Shown: positions 45,458-56,672 of the stretch, piece by piece
How positions within the stretch are numbered: the stretch's first letter is position 1
Layout: every line of letters starts with the position of its first letter
Assembly: GCA_002786025.1 (NCBI GenBank)
Contig: NHNW01000014.1
Span: 558,001-622,000 of the forward strand
DNA from: Zasmidium citrigriseum
Taxonomy: Eukaryota; Ascomycota; Dothideomycetes; Mycosphaerellales; Mycosphaerellaceae
DNA length: 64,000 nucleotides
Reading direction: 5' to 3'
The notes under the pieces: model-generated
Seen by the model: only the letters and a program-made list of their open reading frames with translations
What the model was told of the DNA's origin: nothing
Database searches by the model: none
Translations under genes and position numbers: made by a program

Positions 45458-46072
45458 TCAACCGCGACGAGCTGGTCCGCTCCAGCCCCATGCCACGATA
45501 TCAATCGTGTGCTCCTGCAGCATGTTGACGTACTTTAGCTCCTCGAACTCTGCCATCCCTTGTGGCTCCGCCTCCATGAGCCGATCCACGATCTCTCCGA
45601 GCGTCATGTTCTCCCCTCGAAGCTCCAAATAACGGAACCGCCAGACCTGCTGTTCTTGCTCACGCCGGAGGCGACGTGACACATCCCACGGCAAGTCATG
45701 GGCTTCCTCCTCCCAATAAAATGCCATTGCGCACTTGCGCTTCGCCACCTTTAAGTTGCGCCAAGAGCCTGTTGCAGGTTCCATGTCGGTGGGAAGTTGC
45801 CCGAGAAAGTTGACCTCGATCTCTTCTGGGGTTTCGAAGCCATTGTGGATAGCAATGTGGTAGCCTTCTGGCGTGATGATGGGGCGCTTGGTGATGGCGT
45901 GGGGCAAGGTGTCGTCATTGAGGCAGAACAGCTTAGGTGAGCACTTGATCGTATTTTGAAAGGTCTTGCTCGTGCGCTGGGTGAGGACCAGAGTGCGGAG
46001 ATCAAGATGGGAGAGCACATGCTCGATAAGCTCCACTGTGTCGAAAACCTTTTGGACGGCTTCTGATGCCAT
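45458..46072 (-). CDS. F-box-like protein, cluster member 5
   Basis: Intronless, 204 residues from ATG 46072 (an upstream in-frame ATG at 46228 adds a 52-residue hydrophobic leader that siblings lack). F-box-like TVELIEHVLSHLDLRTLVLTQRTSKTFQNTI, ITPEGYHI, ATGSWRNLKVAKR and TLGEIVDRLM. The central part is shortened and a basic RRLRREQEQQ helix follows the TGSWR motif. Confidence 0.78.
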   Translation of the reverse strand: MASEAVQKVFDTVELIEHVLSHLDLRTLVLTQRTSKTFQNTIKCSPKLFCLNDDTLPHAITKRPIITPEGYHIAIHNGFETPEEIEVNFLGQLPTDMEPATGSWRNLKVAKRKCAMAFYWEEEAHDLPWDVSRRLRREQEQQVWRFRYLELRGENMTLGEIVDRLMEAEPQGMAEFEELKYVNMLQEHTIDIVAWGWSGPARRG

Positions 46073-46606
46073 TGTGATGGTGCTGGTGGCTTCGATGTGT
46101 CGGATTTTGAGGTTGTTGTATATTGGTGTATCGAAGTCGGTTGATGTCAGAAGAAGAAAGAGCGAAGACGAGATTGAGGGAAGGGACGACAGGGTAGCGA
46201 AATCAGAGCTCTTGCCTCTTGGCATCACAAGCTACCACTTTCCCCCCTCGCATCTACCATACCAACGTTCCCCTCTTTGAAGACAAATTACGATCAGGAC
46301 TGGTTAATGCCAGCACCTGACGTCTATGCAAATTGAACTGACCAATCTTAGAAACCCAGACATGATGCTTCTTATCTGCTTTGAGCATCCTCGTACGGGC
46401 ACGAACGAATACGGAATCGTCTCCTGTTGTGAACAAAATACACACTACTCAGGTCGAATACAGTCTTGACCTCGTACAAAACAGACTCCTGGACTAGAAA
46501 TTCAGACTAAGGCGCCAGAACCCTCCTGAACGATCCGGAACGACAGACTTCCGCACTACCATGCGTGATGACCTAGACTTCCCAGGCCTCATACGGCTTC
46601 CGCTAC
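46073..46606. other. Intergenic region
   Basis: 534 bp between F-box copy 5 and the 3' end of the metalloprotease gene. Apart from the diverged motif copy, nothing is supported. Confidence 0.5.
46218..46229 (-). promoter_or_regulatory. Shared F-box-family upstream motif (copy 5, diverged)
   Basis: CTTGGCATCACA on the plus strand, 146 bp upstream of ATG 46072; only the CTTGGCA half is well kept. Confidence 0.45.
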
Positions 46607-47947
46607 CTACAAACGAAACATGTATCCGAGATCTCGCTTCTGCGGAGCAGGCGCGGCAGTAACGGTATTCGCGATCGACCAGTCGGTGCCTGAGAAGTGT
46701 GCCATCTCACAGTACTGACGATAGGCGTCGGGAAGATCCAAGGTCGAGACGCCCAATCCAAGTATAGCCGTGCTCGCGAACTGCTGGTCCGCCGACGGTC
46801 TCCTGCCATCTATTGCAACGTCATGTATGATCTCGGGTCCATAAGGTGCTTTTGCTTGGCCCCTGCCTTCCGACTTCAAATAGAATGGACGATCCTGATC
46901 TACACAGGCTCGTCAGCATGCTCCATCTCTCCATGACTGGGTTTCTAATGGCGTCCGCATGCTTGCTTACATTGGGAACCAGACAGAGCATGGAAAAGCT
47001 CATGGACAATGACTCCTGCCTGAAACCTCCAGTCTCCAATATACGCGCTGGAACCAGGCCCAGGACTCGGATTGATGCTCTTCCGGATGTCCGAACGGCT
47101 GAAGAAACCGGGGCACAAGACAATCTGGATAAGTGGCTCGTTGGAGGATGCCGTGTCTATCGTCTGGGTTATCGCCAAAACGCCGGGGGTGTAGCAGATC
47201 GACGAAGTAGGACTTTGTTGATTTGTATTCGGACGCATGACAACCCTCTGAACGTTGTCGCCGTTCTTCTTTCCGTCACGGACATACCACACAAAGCTGC
47301 TTCCGTCTGAGTCATCCCGATGTTAGCTCAAAGACACTATGAGGATGAAGGGTGAAAGTGATCCTCACACTCCTGGTCTGTCGTCTCGCCCAGCTTGTTG
47401 GGATCGATGTCGCCGGCCTCATCTGTGTGTATATAGCGACTTGCATCGCATGTAAGGTACGCTCTATCAGGTCCAAGTCGGACTCCAGGGCTACGTGAGT
47501 CCAGTTGGACCGCCTGCCCATTGAGCAGGTTGGAAATGTAAGTGAGCTCCACTGGGATGCATCAGCTGTTTTCATCCTGTGTCAACTCTGATTGACAACC
47601 TCTCACATACTTTGTACTGTACCCATTGTCTGTTGGTCATCACCGGTCAGACCTCCTGAAGAAGACCTTCCGTAAAGGTCTGTACCGAACATGTTATGTG
47701 CATTCTGCATGAGGTTTCGTGTATTGCCGCGAGTCAAGGCATTGCCAGTCGCTTGCTTCAATGTGTTGGTGGCACTCAGACCATCGGAGACCAGTCTGTA
47801 TGCATCTTGGAAAATAGCGTTGATGGTGGACTGTTGGCTCGTGCACGATGAGTCCAGCATGAAGAGGTCGTCAACGTCGCTTTGAGCCAGGACTGGAGTA
47901 AGGACAGAGGTAGCGAGGGAAAGACTCAGCCAAAGACGAGAAGCCAT
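46607..47947 (-). CDS. Secreted zinc metalloprotease (HExxH)
   Basis: Four exons: 47947-47611, 47551-47369, 47306-46971 and 46899-46607, with introns of 59, 62 and 71 bp and all joins in frame; 382 residues. MASRLWLSLSLATSVLTPVLAQS is a signal peptide. The zinc-binding helix is VIVHELFHAL with H275, E276 and H279, followed directly by an intron. The layout resembles fungal secreted M35/M43-like endopeptidases, but I do not see the GTxDxxYG third-ligand motif of deuterolysins, so the exact family is open. Six or more Cys residues suggest disulfides. It sits inside the F-box array and lacks the shared upstream motif. Confidence 0.82.
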
Positions 47948-49501
47948 GGTGGAGAGTTGCTTGTTGGGCAGAAGCAGAATGTCGGATACTTGATATGCTT
48001 TGGTCCTTCCAGCATCGAGTCTGCTGCTCCTCCCACCATAGCTGGCCTCCCCGAGAGCTGGTGAGACTTCTCAGCTCCCAACATGGCTCCAATAGTTTCT
48101 TCAATAGTTCTTCCATGGTGTGATGCCACCAACAGTGGATTCTAGACTTCGCTACTGGCTGCTGAGCGCTGACTGACAGACTGGCGCTTTACACAGCGGA
48201 TCGCAATGGCGTTAGGTGGGCTGCACAGATCGAGCTTTCTCGGATGGAATATATCCAATCAAAGAGCAATAGTACTCTCTTTAGAGAAGTCGGACGTCCA
48301 ATGACGGGCGCGACAGCTCCAACGGAAGGCTTCTTTAGGTCTCGACTGCTATCCTGGGGCAAGGCTGCGCCCAGGCTGCCATTGCAGACGCTTTGCTTAC
48401 TGTCATGACACTTGGAAACTCTGAACTTCAACGCCTCAGAAACTTAGGTCTAATCCTAGATTCCGAGTTGCTTAGCATATTCAGGCACAATGCGATGTGC
48501 GTTGCATCAGTTGCGGCTTTATCCTTTGGAATAGCATGGACGCTCTAGACCATGTACTAGCGTCTGGATCCAACGCCTCGAAGATGTTATAAAATACCCG
48601 ACGGCACACGCATCAGTGATCTGCCACCGAGCGGTGTGCTTTAGTAGCAAGCGATGTCTGGACAGGCGGTGAACCGGACACTGTCACATTTTGAGACATA
48701 CAAAAAGACTCTGACACAACATTAGAATGATTGAATAGTAATCTAAGAAGCAACGTTATGATATTGGAGGAAGTGACACCTTCACCTAAAATCGCACTGG
48801 AGTCCTCGCACGGACTAGTTCTGCGAAGCACTAGACCGCATTGGGAAATTTGCATGTGCTTGCCTCCCAGGGCTGGAACTCAACATATCGCAAGATTGAA
48901 TCCTTGGTCGCAGACAATTCCTCCGTACACGGAGCTAGAGCACGTTGGCAACACTTCATGGTCATGTGGCCCATCAATTTTCCTTTTAGCGTAGGGGTTT
49001 GAAGAATGCGAGGCGCTGAGTGGTCGCAGTGCAGGCTGTCTTTGGCAAACGGTGGCTGACAGGATTCCTCGCTAACATGCTGCTCGACTCAATATACCAA
49101 CACCGAAGAGGCGACGCTTTAGCGGCGGATCGAAGTCCTAAAATCGAGAAAATTAATATCGTTCTGGTATACCGAGGGCAACGAGGAGTGATCAATGTTG
49201 GCGGCGCTGCGCCCTACAACTCCTTCTGGACATCTGCTACCTCGTTCGCCGGCCACCACGATACGCCGCGTGGTTTTGCACTGTCCAGACTCTGGAAGAC
49301 CGACGTATGGCGGTACAGAACTGCTGATGCTATGGGTTGGACTGTTGGTGGAGTGGTTCAGATTTGCCCGCTGGAGCTAACTCATCGATTTCGGTCCAGT
49401 CCACCTCCCGCCTTCTACATTTGTACAAAGTCATGGCAGTGATCAGGAAGTACAAATTCTGGCTCGTGGACTGCTATTCTGTGACCTCGCATCACGGCGG
49501 A
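47948..49501. other. 1.55-kb intergenic region without supported gene
   Basis: Divergent promoter space between the metalloprotease and the SGNH gene. Short overlapping frames only (longest 49020-49442 plus, 140 codons, unlikely composition). An ORF upstream of 49502 is in frame with the SGNH gene but would bury its signal peptide. Confidence 0.45.
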
Positions 49502-52500
49502 ATGGCTTCAACATTGTTACAGTGCTGGCGCAAAGCCACGACCCGCTTCTACCTTGTGCCCTTGATCTTGACCGTCTTCGCTGATGGACTCGTAGCCCCC
49601 CTTCCAAGCACTACACAGCTGCAAGTCACCACGCTTGCTTCAAGCGTCGCCAGTGCCATCCCTTCCGGCGTGGTCCCCGACTTCTCCTCCGCTCTTGCCA
49701 TCGAAGCCTCCGTGCGACATGACTTGAGGCAATTATCTAGCCATGTCGCGTTGCCACTACCTTCCAACATTCAGAATTTCCCTGACTACAAGGCCGTTGC
49801 TCAGCTGGCCAGAGGCCCTCTACCTCCCATTCCAGCTGGTGTCGGACTTCCGAATACCGAGCAGATGATCTCAAACCTGATGGCAGAGACCAATCTGTCG
49901 TTAATCCGTGGGAGAGATGTCTCGGAGCGTCAATCCGGCCTTCGGGTCATGGTCGTGGGCGACAGTATCAGTCATGGGCAGCAAGGCGACACCACATGGC
50001 GCTTTCGCATCTGGCAATGGTTTCGTTCGCAGGGAATAGCTATCACCATGGTGGGACCTTACACGGGGACCTTTCAGTCGACGACGGCTCTGGCTGGAAA
50101 CAATCAGCCTCCCACACAGCCTCCACCGCTCTATAACTCTGGAGGCGGTACACCTCCCACTACCAGTGACTCCAATTACAACGGAGCATACGCCAACAGT
50201 GTGGATTCTGCCTTTCTTTCTAATGATGCTCACTTTTCAGTTTGGGGCAGGTACGTGTTCATGGAAGCGAGGACTGGGTCTGAACGAAGTGACTCTTTGG
50301 ACTTCTCGAGGACTTCAAACAAACGGAAGGACGTATACTAACGTACATCTAGGACTCTTGCCGCTGATCAAGGACTTATACAGCAAATGCTCCAGAACTA
50401 TCCAGCCGATCTGATCCTTCTTGAGCTCGGCTTCAACGATTTGGGCTTCTTCGTTAGCGATGCCCAGGGCACGATTAACTCCATGCAATCCTTCGTCACA
50501 AATGCTCGGAAGGCCAATCCGAATATCAAGATCGCTATCGCCAATGTCCCTCAGCGAACGTATATCAGAGATCAGCTTACGTCGGTTATTACCGATTACA
50601 ACAATCGCCTAGTCAACGCTGTCAAGCAATGGACCACAAACGTCTCGCCTCTTACACTCGTTGACTTCCAAGGGAACTATGCCTGTGGAACCACCTCCTG
50701 TCCAGCAGGTACTTGAAATTGCCCACTGCCTATTTAATCTGAAATGATACTGATCCGGTCTTAGGATACGATGGATTACATCCAAATGCGTACGGCGAGT
50801 ACATGATTGCCAACGCATTCTCGAAATCTCTTGTGGCCAACTTTGGGATTGGGAGCAGTCCTTTGCCTATTCCAAATCAAAACGACGCCAGTCTCGTTCG
50901 ACCCATCGGTACACCAGCTAACTTCAAAGTCTTTACAAGCCCGCAAGGAGCCTCCGCCACATGGGACCCTGTCTTCGGGGCCTATAGCTATGATGTATGT
51001 TTTGATGTCACCTGGCCTTACTTAATCGACAAACCCACTGATTTCTGCAGGTCGATGTTAGCATCAACGGAGGTGGTGGAGGATTCTCTGGGCCAGGTTC
51101 AGTACAGATTCCCAGATGGGACTCGACCTGGCCATTAGACGGGTGGTCCTATGCAGTCCGTGTTCGAGCTTCATGTGGTAACCAAGCAGGGGCATGGACG
51201 ACTGTACAGACAGTAACGGCACATCCACGGCTGGCTCCACCTCCAAACAATATTCGGGTCGTTCCAACGTCAGATGGATTTACTGTTACTTGGGATCCAC
51301 CTACCGGACCCTACACGAACAACATTGTTGAGTATAATGTTATTTACTGGGACACCGTCCCAGAAGACTGTCAGTTTGTTACGGGAGCAGCGTTCAAGAG
51401 CAGCCCGGCCAGAATCAGTGAGGGAAAATGCGTGACCTGTCCGTAACAAGAAGAAAGCTGACATATCTACTCCCCGCTCCAGCCGGCTTGCAAGCAGGGA
51501 AGAACTATCTGGTCGCACCGGTGACTTGGAACTCGAATGGACAAGGCCTACCATACATTGCACACAATGCCGTTCCGGGATCAGGCACACCCGCAGCCCC
51601 TGCAAATTTAAAGGCTGTGTCGAACGATGCTGCGAGCGTGCAGTAAGTGGCATACATCTTCCGAGGTCCCATAGCGATCCCAACGCTGACTTCCGAAACA
51701 GTTTGACTTGGGACGCCTCAAGTGGCTCTGGGGGCTACGAAGTCTTTATTCGCAATGCCACTGGCGGAGCGTTCCAGTCCCTCTCGAATGTCACTGCGCC
51801 ATGTCTTGATGACTTCTTCTTGTTTCCTGGGACGGACACCTACGAGTTTGCGGTGGCGGCTTTCAATGGGAACAATGAATCCCCTCGAGGCAGTGGCGTG
51901 ATCCCTCCAAAGGCCTCTGGTACGTCCACGTAACATGTGCTACCCACTCATGCGGCGCCAAGTACAAAATACAGGGATCAGAACGAGGATACTGACTAGT
52001 CTATAGGGTCCGCCGGTAGTGCAACATGTCCGCCTGCCCCTTCTTGGTGCCCTGGATTCGGTCAGCCTTACGGAGGCCCTTCAGTTGGAGGCTGTGCCGG
52101 ATGTGGCAACAGCGGCGGCCCACCAGCGGCCACGACAGGAACCAGCAGCGGTGGAGGAGGTGGAGGATCAGGTTCGAGCACCACAATAATCGGCGGAACC
52201 ACCACAACCGGAGCCGATGGAAAGACTACAGTTCGTGGAGGGACAACCAGCGTCGTTGGGGTATCGACCAGCAGCTCTGGTGGATCAGGTGGATCAGGTG
52301 GCTCAAGATCGACCACCATAATCGGGGGCACCACGTCGACGATCACCTCCGGAGGCACGACGAGGACGACCGTTTCGGGTGGCACAACCAGTGTCATTGG
52401 TGGCGGTGCAGGAGGTGGTGGAACGTCTTCTTCCGGCCTCCCGCCGGTATCAAGTGGCTATCCGCAGTCGAACAACGGCTACTGCTCTGGTCCTGGTTGC

Positions 52501-53680
52501 AATGGAGGAAAATGCACATCAATTCTTTGCGCCTCATTCGGATGCATTGGAAGTGGCTGCGATCAGTCGACAGGCCGCTGCAGTCATCCCTCGGACTGCA
52601 CCCCTCTTGGTTGTATTGGACCGAACTGCATCAATGGACAATGCAAGGGCTCGGGCTGCGTCACCAAAGGTTGTACGGGATCGGACTGCAACTCGAACAA
52701 CGGCCATTGCACTGGCCTCAACTGCATTGCAATCGGTTGCATTGGCCCTCTCTGCCCGAGTAACGGGATTTGTACTGGTCCCAATTGCTCGGAGACCACT
52801 TGCACTGGCCCGAATTGCGAGAATGGCCATTGCGATGGTCCAAACTGTAGTGAAGGCGATGTTGATCAAGGGGGTGGCGATGCTGCGGTAAGCTGAACAA
52901 GCATTCGAATTGTACTCGTACGATATCTAACAGTTTCTACAGCCTGCAGATGATCCGGATGACGATTGCGGTGAAGACGGCGACGGCGTGACTGCAGCAC
53001 CCTCTTGCAGAGTGACCTGCTACAGCACAACGATGGGTGCATCACAGTCGTGTACGACAAACTGCCAGACTCGAACTGGATGCAGTTTGACGCCCACAAC
53101 GACGACGACGACGGTACCGACCAATGCGTATGTCATTCCGACGCCAGTTTATGATCTCTATGACTTCTCTGCAAACACCGATTCAGCGATAGAATCGATG
53201 GCCGCCGCCGACATGTCGACAGAGAACTCTCTGAACTCTCAGAGCGCTCCCTCATCAGGAACACCCACAATGACCCGGCCGCCTGCCACTACGCCCGCGT
53301 CTGCGACTCCATACCCGACAAACAGCGGCTCCATCTACAGTGTAGCATGTTTCAGCTCACCAGGACATACTGCATTCAGCACGGCCAGCCTCACAAGCGT
53401 TGCATCAGCCATGTGCAATGCGGGATACGCTTTGGATTCTTCTCAAACCTATCATGCGGTCGGCTACAGTGGAGTGAATGCAGCCATCCGATGGGCGACG
53501 AATACCACCGGCTGTCCAGCACAGACGTCTACTGCTTTGAAGGGGCCAATTTGCTCGGCATTGTTCATCCAGGCCTATCAGAGCAATTGTGCTAGCGGTG
53601 CTCCAAGTCAATATGGCGGTGGTTACGTCTATGCGTTGCAATCGGCTGGATGTGTGGAGGTCGTTGTGTCTGATCCTTGA
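49502..53680 (+). CDS. Large secreted SGNH hydrolase with FnIII-like and Cys-rich modules
   Basis: Eight exons: 49502-50250, 50353-50708, 50765-50994, 51051-51417, 51483-51642, 51702-51919, 52007-52887 and 52943-53680; all phases agree, 1232 residues. A signal peptide (TTRFYLVPLILTVFADGLVA) is followed by an SGNH/GDSL esterase domain: VVGDSISHG with nucleophile S155, LGFNDLG (N278), and DGLHPNAYG with D371/H374. Next come two fibronectin-III-like domains (about 410-620), a Gly/Ser/Thr linker with TTIIGGTT repeats, a cysteine module of repeated CxGxxC units (GPNC, about residues 815-940), an acidic Ser/Thr linker and a unique C-terminal domain with six Cys. Related esterases deacetylate polysaccharides; the rest looks made for binding cell wall or glycan. 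Substrate unknown. Confidence 0.85.
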
Positions 53681-53888
53681 ACAGTCTTTGACGGAGTGAG
53701 ATAACCGGAAACGGCGTTGGAGGTGCGACCTCGATATTTCAAGTCTTCTCAAGGCGGGCATCTCACAGTGCAGCTGAGACTCTTTTACCAGCTCGTCTTA
53801 TGTCTTCTCCTATTCCTCTGATTCGCCATTCATCACCAATAAGGTCACAATCTTTCTCATTTTGAAACAAGACCATGAGCCACTCCCA

Positions 53889-54425
53889 TCACTCATCGCC
53901 CTCCGCCACATTCAATCTTATCGCATGCCACTCCTTAAACCCGCTCGCCTCCCTCGCCTTCGCCTTCATCAGCGCCTCCAAGATCTCTCCGAACGTCAGA
54001 CACCTCCGCCACAGCTCCACATGCCGAAACATCTCCGTACCCTGCTGATCCTGATAGAACAACGACGCACAAGCCGGCAGCGGAACATATGTATACATCT
54101 TGGCCCATGAGCCGGTCGCCCTTCGATCCGCCGCAGGGAGGTCGCTTTCCCAGAGAAAGTCGAACTTGATGGACTTCTGGAGGTTGTAGATTCGGAACAG
54201 GTAGAACTCTTCTGTCGCGATGGGGTGTGGGAGGTTGGTGACGAAGTCGTTCGGTTCGGCTCGGCGCTTGAAGAAGAGCTTGGTCTGGAGTTTTGAGGAG
54301 CCCATGATGGTGGACTGAAAGGTTCTGGATACTCGTTGGCTTAGTAAGAGGGTCTTTATGTCGACTTCCAGCAAAACAATCTCCAGAATTTCCGGTATCG
54401 CGATGGCTTCGTGTGTGGCACCCAT
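53889..54425 (-). CDS. F-box-like protein, cluster member 6
   Basis: Intronless, 178 residues from ATG 54425 (frame open to 54524 without family resemblance). F-box-like IPEILEIVLLEVDIKTLLLSQRVSRTFQSTI, then ATEEFYLF, ATGSWAKMYTY (Arg of TGSWR replaced by Ala) and TFGEILEALM. Begins the second F-box block, after the SGNH gene. Confidence 0.8.
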   Translation of the reverse strand: MGATHEAIAIPEILEIVLLEVDIKTLLLSQRVSRTFQSTIMGSSKLQTKLFFKRRAEPNDFVTNLPHPIATEEFYLFRIYNLQKSIKFDFLWESDLPAADRRATGSWAKMYTYVPLPACASLFYQDQQGTEMFRHVELWRRCLTFGEILEALMKAKAREASGFKEWHAIRLNVAEGDE

Positions 54426-54572
54426 GTTGGCGGCGGTGGCTATGGCATTCGGTGGTGGCAGTGGTAGTTTGTTGTTGGTTGCAAGTTTGAAGGACAATTC
54501 AGACGTCTCTTTTTGGGTGGGCAAGAGTTACCAAGTGAGAGGCAAGATTTCGGAAGCGAAACCCTAAAATGA

Positions 54573-54591
54573 CTTGGCAATCACATGCGAA
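54573..54591 (-). promoter_or_regulatory. Shared F-box-family upstream motif (copy 6)
   Basis: CTTGGCAATCACATGCGAA on the plus strand, 148 bp upstream of ATG 54425. Confidence 0.6.
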
Positions 54592-54691
54592 GGTACGCTA
54601 AGATCTTGACCCTGCCGTAAATCAAATCGATCAACCCCAGTGCGCTCAATCTATCCAAACCGTTGCTTGCTCTCCCAGTCCTTCCACAGGA

Positions 54692-55240
54692 TCATGCTGC
54701 TTCGGAGATTCTTCCCACCGCCCAGTCCACGAGATCTCCCAGGCAAGCCTGCTGCAACTCTTCTGGCAGCCGCACGAACTTCACTACAGGGCTCTCGTCC
54801 TCTTCATCCTTCTCCCACGTGATCCCAAGATAGATCCGCCTCGTCTTCCCTCGCCACGTGTGCATTTTCCTCCACGATCCCGTCGCCGGTTCCTCCCACG
54901 TCGGCAATCCTCCTATCCACTCCAGCTCCATAGTGTCGGCATCTGAAAGTTTGTCGTAGATGTAGAACCAGTAACCCTCGGGAGTGATGACTGGTTTGAT
55001 GAGGTAGATGAAGAGCTTGTTGGCCTCGTCGAGAGTCGTGCGAGCAGGAGATCGTATCAGAGCTGGGTCTCGTTTGAAGCATAGAGCTCGCTGGAGTTTT
55101 GGAGAGTTGGCGATTGTGTCTTTGAAGGCATGGCAAGTTCTTTGGCTTAAGAGCAGGGTCTTGATGTCGTTGATATTGAGGAGAATGAGTTCGAGCAATT
55201 CTTGAGTGTGGATGACTTTCGAGACTGCTTCGGATGCCAT
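54692..55240 (-). CDS. F-box-like protein, cluster member 7
   Basis: Intronless, 182 residues from ATG 55240. F-box-like TQELLELILLNINDIKTLLLSQRTCHAFKDTI, ITPEGYWF, ATGSWRKMHTW and a diverged C-terminal CLGDLVDWAV in place of TLGE. I found no copy of the shared upstream motif in the 250 bp before its ATG. Confidence 0.8.
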   Translation of the reverse strand: MASEAVSKVIHTQELLELILLNINDIKTLLLSQRTCHAFKDTIANSPKLQRALCFKRDPALIRSPARTTLDEANKLFIYLIKPVITPEGYWFYIYDKLSDADTMELEWIGGLPTWEEPATGSWRKMHTWRGKTRRIYLGITWEKDEEDESPVVKFVRLPEELQQACLGDLVDWAVGRISEAA

Positions 55241-55702
55241 GATGTCGGTGACGTAGGTGTGTGAGATGACGGGCGATCTGCTTGCAGAAGCATTCGTAAA
55301 GAGGGAGGAAGAGACGGAATTCGTCATGGTAATGTAGCGTCCTATGCATGAGATATCTGCAATCAGCTGCAAGATCAACAGCTGCCGATTCAGACTCATT
55401 GCGTTCGGCAAAAATTGGTCTTCTCGGGCAGCCGGAACAGTGTCACAACAAGTGATAAGATGAAGCAGGTGATATCATTGAGGACAAGTCACAGGATTGC
55501 GATCTCTATTTCATCTGCTCGCTGTTCTAAAGTACGCCATTGCAGGGTGTCTTCTCAATTGGATGTCCCCGTAATCAGCCCGAGCTTGTCTCCAAGGGTC
55601 AGTCTTCTATTGATGGATGGAGCAACATATCAATGAGACCTCTCTTACGCCGTCGAGCCATATTATGCCAGTCTTGCGCTTGCTGCTCCATCACTAGCCC
55701 GA
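55241..55702. other. Intergenic region between F-box copies 7 and 8
   Basis: 462 bp; an open leader precedes copy 7. No gene or shared motif seen. Confidence 0.45.
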
Positions 55703-56290
55703 TCAGCTATATCGCCTAGCTGCTGGTCGTGCCATGCGTTCCTTGTGCTTGGCGATGACATGGTCAACCACCTCTCCCATCTTCATCTCAGATGGATATC
55801 GCGACGGGCCCCAATGCAAATCGAACGTTACGAAGGTAGAGCGGCGTTCGAAGCTGGCCAAGCAGTAAGCCTCCCGAGCCAATGGCTGGAACATGAGCAT
55901 ACGCCGCCAGCTGCCAGGCATCGAGTAGGGAACGTCGATGAGGCCGTAGACGTTCTTGGGACTTCTGAAGGACCTTCGTTTGAATATTGTCTCTTTAGGA
56001 CGTTTTGATAGCTTGTAGAGCAGAGGGTTCGCCGACTCGTCATTCGAAGTAATCTCGGACTCGGGCTTGGGCTCGAACCAGAGTGCACGTTGCAGGCGGT
56101 GGGAGTCGTCGATGGTCGCCTTGAAGGTCTTGCTGACTCGCTGACCTGTGAATTGTGTTAGAGACCGCTACAGCGTCCTTAAAAGGCAGTACAGCGACTT
56201 ACTCAAGAGCAGCGTCTGCATATCCAAGTTCTCGAGAATTTCCTCAAGCAGCTCGGTAGTGCCGAGCACCTTCTCGACCGCCGATGTCAT
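55703..56290 (-). CDS. F-box-like protein, cluster member 8 (with intron)
   Basis: Two exons, 56290-56203 and 56145-55703, 57-bp intron, 176 residues. The intron splits the F-box after MQTLLL, phase 1. F-box-like TTELLEEILENLDMQTLLLSQRVSKTFKATI, then MPGSWRRMLMF (GSWR kept) and MKMGEVVDHVI. Exon 1 length and phase equal those of member 9, so the two are recent duplicates or keep an ancestral intron. Confidence 0.8.
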
Positions 56291-56672
56291 GTTGGCGATG
56301 TGGTGTTGAATTTTCGTGTGCGTGCGACGGAGATTGTAGAAGCGCAGGTCTGCGATAAGCCACGTGCGCTAAGCCGCTAGTGCCCGATTTCCCGCTTTCA
56401 CATGTCAGATTAAAGGGGGAGCGTGAGTAGTCTTCATATCAGATGTTAGAAAGCTCCAAGTGAACAAACGACAAAATGCAATCAGTGACAAAATTGGTGA
56501 GTACGTGCCTTTCATTTCACTTCAATCGACTTTGTGCTTTTCTGTTACACTGCCAGAAGCATGCAGCGGCTTTCCTGAAACCCACGTCTCGCCTCGATTC
56601 AGAGTCTCTACCGTCGCAATCTCGCCCAATGTGTACTGCCTTGGTCTGTAGGATGCCGATTCTTCTTGAACT
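56291..56672. other. Intergenic region between F-box copies 8 and 9
   Basis: 382 bp, promoter of copy 8; includes the shared motif at 56396-56407. Nothing coding is supported. Confidence 0.5.
56396..56407 (-). promoter_or_regulatory. Shared F-box-family upstream motif (copy 8, partial)
   Basis: TTTCACATGTCA on the plus strand, 106 bp upstream of ATG 56290. Only the CACATG half is conserved, possibly in inverted orientation relative to copies 1-4. Confidence 0.45.

Noticed and set aside
51418..51482. Frameshift in the SGNH gene at about 51,420
   Set aside because: A 65-bp intron with GTGAGG donor, GCTGAC branch site and CCAG acceptor restores the frame and an ITGLQAG strand typical of FnIII domains.
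52026..52763. 245-codon Trp/Arg/His-rich frame
   Set aside because: It is an out-of-frame reading of the Gly/Thr- and Cys-repeat exon 7 of the SGNH gene.
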